Positions 22,901 through 34,900 of a stretch of DNA of 64,000 nucleotides are shown here, in pieces. The position numbers and the translations under genes are program-made. Under the pieces are notes generated by a model. It saw only the letters and a program-made list of their open reading frames with translations. It made no database searches and was not told the origin of the DNA. The DNA is from Nemertoderma westbladi (taxonomy: Eukaryota; Xenacoelomorpha; Nemertodermatida; Nemertodermatidae): contig JAUCBJ010005597.1 of assembly GCA_032718475.1 (NCBI GenBank), forward strand, positions 1-64,000, read 5' to 3'. Within the stretch, counting starts at the first letter, position 1, and each line of letters starts with the position of its first letter.

Positions 22901-25900
22901 TCCGGATATCTTTGGGTCAGCTGTTAGTGAATGAGATTTACTTAAAGTTCCGGATATCTTTGGGTCAGCTGTTAGTGAATGAGATTTACTTACAGTTCCG
23001 GATATCTTTGGGTCAGCTGTTTGTGAATGAGATTTACTTACAGTTCCGGATATCTTTGGGTCAACTGTTTGTGAATGAGATTTACTTACAGTTCCGGATA
23101 TCTTTGGGTCAGCTGTCTGTGAATGATATTTACTTACAGTTCCGGATATCTTTGGGTCAGCTGTTTGTGAATGAGATTTACTTACAGTTCCGGATATCTT
23201 TGGGTCAGCTGTTTGTGAATGAGATTTACTTACAGTTCCGGATATCTTTGGGTCAGCTGTCTGTGAATGATATTTACTTACAGTTCCGGATATCTTTGGG
23301 TCAGCTGTTTGTGAATGAGATTTACTTACAGTTCCGGATATCTTTGGGTCAGCTGTTTGTGAATGAGATTTACTTACAGTTCCGGATATCTTTGGGTCAG
23401 CTGTTTGTGAATGATATTTACTTACAGTTCCGGATATCTTTGGGTCAGCTGTCTGTGAATGATATTTACTTACAGTTCCGGATATCTTTGGGTCAGCTGT
23501 TAGTGAATGAGATTTACTTACAGTTCCGGATATCTTTGGGTCAGCTGTTAGTGAATGAGATTTACTTACAGTTCCGGATATTTTTGGATTAGCTGTTAGT
23601 GAATCAGATTTACTTACAGTTCCGGATATCTTTGGATTAGCTGTCTGTGGCTGCAGCTTTCCAACATCCCAGATCATTCGCTTGTTCTGCTGGTCGAAGT
23701 TGTATGTGCCTTGTGTCGCATTCAGGTTGACATTTAGAACAGATTTAGGTAACTGGACGGAAAGTTGCAACAAGTCAACCTGAAAATTGTAAGTAATAAC
23801 TATTTACACACTTGTGTGTAAAGTAGCACATTACAATGCGATGATCCGAGTGGCTTTCTTACACGAACGAACGTTAGTGAGTGAGTGAAAATAAAGCCAC
23901 GAGGATCAGAACACTGTAAAGTACTTTGCAACAAGTATGTTATGTAGTTTTATTCCAGAATTTTAACATTACGAAATGATTGTATATATATTATAAGTGA
24001 TAGAAACTGCACAAATTATATTAGTTGCTGTATAAATAAATGTAAAAATGACATAAATTATGTTATAAATAAGTTAGCTTATATTTATGGTGGCGTTTGG
24101 AACCATGTTATAATGATATAGCTAGGCCCTACTGGATATTAATAGCTATACCCCGCCTACCGGTAGATATTGCAGTAGGCCTATCTGGCTGTCAGACAAA
24201 TTCCCACCTATTGTTTACGTGGTATCCAATGACGGCGTTAGTAATCTCCCCTTAGTGGATATTACTTAACACCGTCATGGGTTACCACGTAAACAATAAC
24301 ACCAAATAAAATACTAATTGGACAGGCCAATACAATGCTGTAATGTCCTCTAAAGTTGTAAAGTTCTAAATAACAACTCGCTGTTAATACTAACGGCGTT
24401 GAGTAATGTTACAATTTTGGAATAATATAATATCATTTATTGCTCGGTGAAAAATACATCCTATCCAACCATTCTAGATAAAATATAAAACAGCACATTA
24501 TCAGCTAAAATCTACGATATTTAGGGTTTTCGTGGGCGGTGATTTCATTTCCGATGTCTATTTTGTCTGTTTACATGTTTGGCTGATTGCTTTCTGTATG
24601 TCTGTAAGTCTCTCGGGTAAATATTTAAAAGCCCATTTCTCGGCAGTTTAATTTTATCAAATAACTGATTTACGACAATTTTAACTAAAACATTAAAACC
24701 ATGATAATTTGTAGTTTCATACAATTTAGTAATTCGTAGTTAATTTGATGTTATTTCAACAAGAATCACTAAGTTAATGATTCAACCCCTGTCTTCTTTT
24801 GGACGGTTATACGGGCGCACCTTCGTTGCTCACAGCTACGACGTCGTCCACATTCTAAATATTAATTGGAATAATCCCAAATACCACAAACCAATTGTTA
24901 TTATCATAATTATTAATACAGTAGTTATCTTAAAATGAAACTCACCGTTTTCCCCATAGATTGCTTAGAACCAACGGATATGTCAAGTCTGCCTCCGCTA
25001 TCACGAAATGATATTGAGGGTTTAACGAAAACTGGAATTGCAACCATACTAAATAAGAAATAAGATACAGGGAATGTAAATGTGTGTGGTGAACTGAGTT
25101 GAAGATTTTTTTATGCTCTAATGCAAATGACAAATGTAAATAGTTAGTGTTGTTAAGTACAAGACATCAATTCAGAAAAGAAACCAATACCAGTGACAAA
25201 CTGAACTCATTCAGACTCACACTAATAAATTACATTCCCGATAACAGGTTCAAACCTAATTTTGCACCCCAATATTCTTTAAACCTACTTTTGCACACGA
25301 TATTGTTTAAACCTATAACTTTGCCCCCGAAATGGTTTAAACCTACTTCTGAGCCCCGATGTGGTAAGTCATTAGCCGAAAGTTGCCATCAGGGGGAACG
25401 AAAGAGAGCAGCCGTTCAGATTCCCAACGCTTGTATCGAACGCAGGGGTGGAAGGCTACGTCATCCAGCAGCCGGGGGTTAACGAAGGTCAACGTTAGAT
25501 CCGGCATACCAGACAGACGGATGGAACAGTCGATGACACCGGTAATCTCAGCTGATACAGTAGACCCCTAAAATGGGAATCAAATAAGTCAGATAAGTTG
25601 GTTAAATAAGAATTTATACAAGTGAGACTGTATAGGAACTATCATGGTTTTGCATTTGTAACGATTTAAATAAAATGAAAATATTTCAACATTTCCTAAG
25701 CGGTTCAAATAAAGTTATCCCAATAGCATTGATGAGTTGTCTTTGTTTAGTAAGCGTAATAGCTTCCTACGAAGTCGAAGATGGTACCGAAACATATGGC
25801 AGGTAATAATAGATTTAATGAACAAAAAAACGAATTTATAATGGGACTTACTAGGTTGTCAATAATACAATCTAGACTATCAATGATATCAACCAGCGCC

Positions 25901-28900
25901 TCGTTACTAGTGTAGGACACATTAGCCCGTCGCCATGGCACCGGTGAGAACAGCTGGCCGGCAGGTAAACGTGCTGATAAACTAATCACCAACATAACAT
26001 GCGAGAGAGAGAAACAATGCAACAATAATAATTAGCAGCAATTAATTAATTATTATTAATTAAGCAAGAGAGAGGAAAGTGCCAATATCAATGAAGTACC
26101 GATCACATACTTTAGGACCATGTTACAGAAATTAGGGACCGTGTACAAAATAATGTCACGCCATTTTTGACGATTTTTGACCCCCCCCCCCCCCCCCCCC
26201 CCCCCCATCATCAATGTCACAATCTGTGACTAATTTTGTAATCCCCCTCCCCCCTTGAACATCACGTCACAAAAATAACCAGTATAGTTAATAAAAAAAA
26301 TGTTAATACTAACTAGTTCTGCTACCGATATATTTAGTAATATTTTATTATAATATTAAATATATTACAGTATTAGTATTATAAATATTATATTATAAAA
26401 TAATATTTCTCTATTAGTTCTGGAGGATTTTAAAACATAAAATGGATAGGATATTATTACATTAATATGAGTTAAGCAAAAAGATACGATAAATTCTATA
26501 TTATATGATGAGCTATCAGACGATTTTTGAGCGCTGGCAAAAACCTGTTGGTAAAAGGCCATAGTGGCTCATTTTGAAACCGGATCGAAAGAAAGAATAC
26601 AAGAGAAGAAAATAAGAATAAAAATCATAATAGGGTTATACAGTTTAGTATATACAGACAGACACACATACACTCCGCCCCTCCCCTACCGACCGATAAA
26701 CAAACAAACAAACATAGTAAAAATAAACCAAGTAATCGCGGCTGTAGTGCTGAGAATAGCCTAGTTAATGATGTTGTTTGTTGTACCTGTAATATACTTG
26801 TATACTACTAGTCTAGTTACCGGTAAATAAAATATTTACTCCTCTATGGCATGGTACTCGTTCGAATAAATACTTATTATTTTAGAAATAATATATTTTA
26901 TTGTAATAAGTTTTGTATTTGCAAAATGTATTTTATTTGTTCACACAAAGTGCAATTGTGACGTCACAAGTATAGCTACCCCCCCCCCCCCCCCACTCCC
27001 CTATGCCACAAATTGTCACAAAATTGCAAACCCCTTCCCAGCCCTTCGACCGTGACATAATTTGTGCACGGTCCGGCCCCTAAGGCAATAAAAACATAAT
27101 TTAGTAAATTAATAATTATAATACCTCGAAAACATCGTGCAAATTACAAACATTTAAAATATAAGATGAAATGAAAAAAATTAACACAAAGACAATTTAT
27201 AGCGCGGACAACTAATACCGACACTGCGACACAGACAATAAATATGATATTTCTAACACCAACTTCATGTTAGATTTATTTTATTTTTCATGTCCCCTTA
27301 AGTAAAAAAGTAAAAAAAACATAAACTTATAAATTAAATTTAGACCGAAAATTGAGTCACGGAAATGGGCACAACTTAATTATAACATACTGTAATTGTT
27401 TTAAGAGAATAATTAAACGATTCGACTCCTAGTATATTAGATAAACAGAATTTGTAATATAAAGTTTTTAACAATTAATTAATTATTAATTATTTCGCAA
27501 TTTTAATTGGTAATTATACTTTATTGTGAGCAATTAAAAGCTCAATGAGATTCAAGTTGATTAAGGAAGCAAGGAAAATATTTGATAATATAAATAATAT
27601 TATCAATATTCGCATTATAATAGTCATACCGCCACCAAAAGCATAGCAGTTAAAGGAAACTAACAAGTATAGCGCCACCAGTTTACAATCAAAACATTTC
27701 GTTAAGAAACAATTAATTAAGCGGAAAGCAAAAAAACATCAAAGGTTATTTCGCGAGAAGCATGCCGATCGATTACTCACAGACTTATCGATTATAGTGT
27801 CTATCTCTTCAACACAATCAAAATAGGCCTCATTATTAGTATAGCGAACACCAGTCCGACGCCAGGGTACGTTGGATAACTGGCCGGCAGGTAACTGGTC
27901 GCTTACGCTAGGGGGCGCAAATAAACATTGGGGATGTAAATAAACGATGACGGTAGCCGACAGAACGGGGTGCGGTTAATGTAAATAACCAAATCCGTTA
28001 GTATATAGAATATAGGGGATATTTGATAAAATACAAATTCTTCATGTAAAATGTGAGGATATCAACGCGATCTGTTAAGTGCAAGCGGGTACCATTGGTT
28101 TAGTGTACGTTGGACCCACAGTTAGCTGCGGGTACCATTGGTTTAGTGTACGTTGGACCCACAGTTAGGTGCGGGTACCATTGGTTTAGTGTACGTTGGA
28201 TCCACAGTTAGGTGCGGGTACCATTGGTTTAGTGTACGTTGGATCCACAGTTAGCTGCGGGTACCATTGGTTTAGTGTACGTTGGTCCCACAGTTAGCTG
28301 CGGGTACCATTGGTTTAGTGTACGTTGGATCCACAGTTAGCTGCGGGTACCATTGGTTTAGTGTACGTTGGACCCACAGTTAGCTGCGGGTACCATTGGT
28401 TTAGTGTACGTTGGATCCACAGTTAGCTGCGGGTACCATTGGTTTAGTGTACGTTGGTCCCACAGTTAGCTGCGGGTACCATTGGTTTAGTGTACGTTGG
28501 ATCCACAGTTAGCTGCGGGTACCATTGGTTTAGTGTACGTTGGACCCACAGTTAGCTGCGGGTACCATTGGTTTAGTGTACGTTGGTCCCACAGTTAGCT
28601 GCGGGTACCATTGGTTTAGTGTACGTTGGATCCACAGTTAGCTGCGGGTACCATTGGTTTAGTGTACGTTGGACCCACAGTTAGCTGCGGGTACCATTGG
28701 TTTAGTGTACGTTGGACCCACAGTTAGCTGAGGGCACGATTGGTTTAGTGTACGTTGGATCCACAGTTAGGTGCGGGTACCATTGGTTTAGTGTACGTTG
28801 GAACCATTACAGTTAGCTGCGGGTACCATTGGTTTAGTGTACGTTGGACCCACAGTTAGCTGCGGGTACCATTGGTTTAGTGTACGTTGGACCCACAGTT

Positions 28901-31900
28901 AGCTGCGGGTACCATTGGTTTAGTGTACGTTGGACCCACAGTTAGCTGAGGGCACGATTGGTTTAGTGTACGTTGGATCCACAGTTAGGTGCGGGTACCA
29001 TTGGTTTAGTGTACGTTGGAACCATTACAGTTAGCTGCGGGTACCATTGGTTTAGTGTACGTTGGACCCACAGTTAGCTGCGGGTACCATTGGTTTAGTG
29101 TACGTTGGATCCACAGTTAGCTGCGGGTACCATTGGTTTAGTGTACGTTGGATCCACAGTTAGGTGCGGGTACCATTGGTTTAGTGTACGTTGGAACCAT
29201 TACAGTTAGCTGCGGGTACCATTGGTTTAGTGTACGTTGGACCCACAGTTAGCTGCGGGTACCATTGGTTTAGTGTACGTTGGACCCACAGTTAGCAGCG
29301 GGTACCATTGGTTTAGTATACGTTGGAACCATTACAGTTAGCTGCGGGTACCATTGGTTTAGTGTACGTTGGAACCATTACAGTTAGCTGCGGGTACCAT
29401 TGGTTTAGTGTACGTTGGACCCACAGTTAGCTGCGGGTACCATTGGTTTAGTGTACGTTGGAACCATTACAGTTAGCTGCGGGTACCATTGGTTTAGTGT
29501 ACGTTGGACCCATTACAGTTAGCTGCGGGTACCATTGGTTTAGTGTACGTTGGACCCACAGTTAGCTGCGGGTACCATTGGTTTAGTGTACGTTGGACCC
29601 ACAGTTAGCTGCGGGTACCATTGGTTTAGTGTACGTTGGACCCATTACAGATAGCTGCGGGTACCATTGGTTTAGTGTACGTCGGACCCATTACAGTTAG
29701 CTGCGGGTATCATTGGTTTAGTGAACGTTGGACCCATTACAGTTAGCTGCGGGTACCATTGGTTTAGTGTACGTTGGACCCACAGTTAGCAGCGGGTACC
29801 ATTGGTTTAGTGTACGTTGGAACCATTACAGTTAGCTGCGGGTACCATTGGTTTAGTGTACGTTGGACCCACAGTTAGCTGCGGGTATCATTGGTTTAGT
29901 GAACGTTGGACCCATTACAGTTAGCTGCGGGTACCATTGGTTTAGTGTACGTTGGACCCACAGTTAGCTGAGGGCACGATTGGTTTAGTGTACGTTGGAC
30001 CCACAGTTAGCAGCGGGTACCATTGGTTTAGTGTACGTTGGACCCACAGTTAGCTGCGGGTACCATTGGTTTAGTGTACGTCGGACCCATTACAGTTAGC
30101 TGCGGGTACCATTGGTTTAGTGTACGTTGGACCCACAGTTAGCTGCGGGTACCATTGGTTTAGTGTACGTTGGACCCACAGTTAGCTGCGGGTACCATTG
30201 GTTTAGTGTACGTTGGACCCACAGTTAGCTGCAGCGGGTACCATTGGTTTAGTGTACGTTGGACCCATTACAGTTAGCTGCGGGTAACATTGGTTTAGTG
30301 TACGTTGGACCCACAGTTAGCTGCAGCGGGTACCATTGGTTTAGTGTACGTTGGAACCATTACAGTTAGCTGCGGGTACCATTGGTTTAGTGTACGTTGG
30401 ACCCACAGTTAGCTGCGGGTACCATTGGTTTAGTGTACGTTGGACCCACAGTTAGCTGCGGGTACCATTGGTTTAGTGTACGTTGGACCCATTACAGTTA
30501 GCTGCGGGTACCATTGGTTTAGTGCACGTTGGACCCACAGTTAGCTGCGGGTACCATTGGTTTAGTGTACGTTGGATCCACAGTTAGCTGCGGGTACCAT
30601 TGGTTTAGTGAACGTTGGACCCACAGTTAGCTGCAGCGGGTACCATTGGTTTAGTGTACGTTGGAACCATTACAGTTAGCTGCGGGTACCATTGGTTTAG
30701 TGTACGTTGGATCCACAGTTAGCTGCGGGTACCATTGGTTTAGTGTACGTTGGATCCACAGTTAGCTGCGGGTACCATTGGTTTAGTGTACGTTGGACCC
30801 ACAGTTAGCTGCGGGTACCATTGGTTTAGTGTACATTGGACCCACAGTTAGCTGCGGGTACCATTGGTTTAGTGAACGTTGGACCCACAGTTAGCTGCGG
30901 GTACCATTGGTTTAGTGTACGTTGGATCCACAGTTAGCTACGGGTACCATTGGTTTAGTGTACGTTGGATCCACAGTTAGCTGCGGGTACCATTGGTTTA
31001 GTGTACGTTGGACCCACAGTTAGCTGCGGGTACCATTGGTTTAGTGTACGTTGGATCCACAGTTAGCTGCGGGTACCATTGGTTTAGTGTACATTGGACC
31101 CACAGTTAGCTGCGGGTACCATTGGTTTAGTGTACGTTGGAACCATTACAGTTAGCTGCGGGTACCATTGGTTTAGTGTACGTTGGATCCACAGTTAGCT
31201 ACGGGTACCATTGGTTTAGTGTACGTTGGATCCACAGTTAGCTGCGGGTACCATTGGTTTAGTGTACGTTGGACCCACAGTTAGCTGCGGGTACCATTGG
31301 TTTAGTGTACGTTGGATCCACAGTTAGCTGCGGGTACCATTGGTTTAGTGTACATTGGACCCACAGTTAGCTGCGGGTACCATTGGTTTAGTGTACGTTG
31401 GAACCATTACAGTTAGCTACGGGTACCATTGGTTTAGTGTACGTTGGATCCACAGTTAGCTGCGGGTACCATTGGTTTAGTGAACGTTGGACCCACAGTT
31501 AGCTGCGGGTACCATTGGTTTAGTGTACGTTGGATCCACAGTTAGCTACGGGTACCATTGGTTTAGTGTACGTTGGATCCACAGTTAGCTGCGGGTACCA
31601 TTGGTTTAGTGTACGTTGGACCCACAGTTAGCTGCGGTTACCATTGGTTTAGTGTACGTTGGACCCACAGTTAGGTGCGGGTACCATTGGTTTAGTGTAC
31701 GTTGGAACCATTACAGTTAGCTGCGGGTACCATTGGTTTAGTGTACGTTGGACCCACAGTTAGCTGCAGCGGGTAACATTGGTTTAGTGTACGTTGGAAC
31801 CATTACAGTTAGCTGCGGGTACCATTGGTTTAGTGTACGTTGGATCCACAGTTAGCTGCGGGTACCATTGGTTTAGTGTACGTTGGACCCACAGTTAGCT

Positions 31901-34900
31901 GAGGGCACGATTGGTTTAGTGTACGTTGGACCCACAGTTAGCTGCGGGTACCATTGGTTTAGTGTACGTTGGATCCACAGTTAGCTACGGGTACCATTGG
32001 TTTAGTGTACGTTGGATCCACAGTTAGCTGCGGGTACCATTGGTTTAGTGTACGTTGGATCCACAGTTAGCTGCGGGTACCATTGGTTTAGTGTACGTTG
32101 GACCCACAGTTAGCTGCGGGTACCATTGGTTTAGTGTACGTTGGACCCACAGTTAGCTGCGGGTACCATTGGTTTAGTGTACGTTGGATCCACAGTTAGC
32201 TGCGGGTACCATTGGTTTAGTGTACGTTGGACCCACAGTTAGCTGCGGGTACCATTGGTTTAGTGTACGTTGGACCCACAGTTAGCTGCGGGTACCATTG
32301 GTTTAGTGTACGTTGGAACCATTACAGTTAGCTGCGGGTACCATTGGCGTAGTGTACGTTGGACCCACAGTTAGCTGCGGGTAACATTGGTTTAGTGTAC
32401 GTTGGACCCATTACAGTTAGCTGCGGGTAACATTGGTTTAGTGTACGTTGGACCCACAGTTAGCTGCAGCGGGTACCATTGGTTTAGTGTACGTTGGAAC
32501 CATTACAGTTAGCTGCGGGTACCATTGGCGTAGTGTACGTTGGACCCACAGTTAGCTGCGGGTAACATTGGTTTAGTGTACGTTGGACCCATTACAGTTA
32601 GCTGCGGGTAACATTGGTTTAGTGTACGTTGGACCCATTACAGTTAGCTGCGGGTAACATTGGTTTAGTGTACGTTGGACCCACAGTTAGCTGCGGGTAC
32701 CATTGGTTTAGTGTACGTTGGACCCACAGTTAGCTGCGGGTACCATTGGTTTAGTGTACGTTGGACCCATTACAGTTAGCAGCGGGTACCATTGGTTTAG
32801 TGTACGTTGGACCCACAGTTAGCTGCAGCGGGTACCATTGGTTTAGTGTACGTTGGACCCATTACAGTTAGCAGCGGGTACCATTGGTTTAGTGTACGTT
32901 GGACCCACAGTTAGCTGCAGCGGGTACCATTGGTTTAGTGTACGTTGGACCCACAGTTAGCTGAGGGCACGATTGGTTTAGTGTACGTTGGACCCACAGT
33001 TAGCAGCGGGTACCGTTGGTTTAGTGTACGTTGGACCCACAGTTAGCTGCGGGTACCATTGGTTTAGTGTACGTTGGACCCACAGTTAGCTGCGGGTACC
33101 ATTGGTTTAGTGTACGTTGGACCCACAGTTAGCTGCGGGTACCATTGGTTTAGTGTACGTTGGACCCACAGTTAGCTGAGGGCACGATTGGTTTAGTGTA
33201 CGTTGGACCCACAGTTAGCTGCGGGTACCGTTGGTTTAGTGTACGTTGGACCCACAGTTAGCTGCGGGTAACATTGGTTTAGTGTACGTTGGACCCATTA
33301 CAGTTAGCTGCGGGTACCATTGGTTTAGTGTACGTTGGACCCACAGTTAGCTGCGGGTACCATTGGTTTAGTGTACGTTGGAACCATTACAGTTAGCTGC
33401 GGGTACCATTGGTTTAGTGTACGTTGGACCCACAGTTAGCTGCGGGTACCATTGGTTTAGTGTACGTTGGAACCATTACAGTTAGCTGCGGGTACCATTG
33501 GTTTAGTGTACGTTGGACCCACAGTTAGCTGCGGGTACCATTGGTTTAGTGTACGTTGGACCCACAGTTAGCTGCGGGTACCATTGGTTTAGTGTACGTT
33601 GGACCCACAGTTAGCTGCGGGTACCAGTGGTTTAGTGTACGTTGGAACCATTACAGTTATCTGCGGGTACCATTGGTTTAGTGTACGTTGGACCCACAGT
33701 TAGCTGCGGGTACCATTGGTTTAGTGTACGTTGGACCCACAGTTAGCTGCGGGTACCATTGGTTTAGTGTACGTTGGAACCATTACAGTTAGCTGCGGGT
33801 ACCATTGGTTTAGTGTACGTTGGACCCACAGTTAGCTGCGGGTAACATTGGTTTAGTGTACGTTGGACCCATTACAGTTAGCTGCGGGTACCATTGGTTT
33901 AGTGTACGTTGGACCCACAGTTAGCTGCGGGTACCATTGGTTTAGTGTACGTTGGAACCATTACAGTTAGCTGCGGGTACCATTGGTTTAGTGTACGTTG
34001 GACCCACAGTTAGCTGCGGGTACCATTGGTTTAGTGTACGTTGGAACCATTACAGTTAGCTGCGGGTACCATTGGTTTAGTGTACGTTGGACCCACAGTT
34101 AGCTGCGGGTACCATTGGTTTAGTGTACGTTGGACCCACAGTTAGCTGCGGGTACCAGTGGTTTAGTGTACGTTGGAACCATTACAGTTAGCTGCGGGTA
34201 CCATTGGTTTAGTGTACGTTGGACCCACAGTTAGCTGCGGGTACCATTGGTTTAGTGTACGTTGGACCCACAGTTAGCAGCGGGTACAATTGGTTTAGTG
34301 TACGTTGGAACCATTACAGTTAGCTGCGGGTACCATTGGTTTAGTGTACGTTGGACCCACAGTTAGCTGCGGGTACCATTGGTTTATTGTACGTTGGAAC
34401 CATTACAGTTAGCTGCGGGTACCATTGGTTTAGTGTACGTTGGAACCATTACAGTTAGCTGCGGGTACCATTGGTTTAGTGTACGTTGGAACCATTACAG
34501 TTAGCTGCGGGTACCATTGGTTTAGTGTACGTTGGACCCACAGTTAGCTGCGGGTACCATTGGTTTAGTGTACGTTGGACCCACAGTTAGCTACGGGTAC
34601 CATTGGTTTAGTGTACGTTGGAACCATTACAGTTAGCTGCGGGTACCATTGGTTTAGTGTACGTCGGACCCATTACAGTTAGCTGCGGGTACCATTGGTT
34701 TAGTGTACGTCGGACCCATTACAGTTAGCTGCGGGTACCATTGGTTTAGTGTACGTTGGACCCACAGTTAGCAGCGGGTACCATTGGTTTAGTGTACGTT
34801 GGAACCATTACAGTTAGCTGCGGGTACCATTGGTTTAGTGTACGTTGGACCCACAGTTAGCTGCGGGTACCATTCGTTTAGTGTACGTTGGAACCATTAC

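Noticed and set aside
22699-23592. 297-codon plus-strand frame (repeats of QFRISLGQLFVNEIYL)
   Set aside because: Shadow of the 48-bp donor array on the opposite strand; the array is explained by exon 8 duplication.
26041-27500. AT-rich self-complementary stretches near 26041 and 27473 as RNA pairing elements for exon 5 choice
   Set aside because: They are low-complexity TTAATTAA sequence that could pair with many sites; no specific complementarity was evident by eye.
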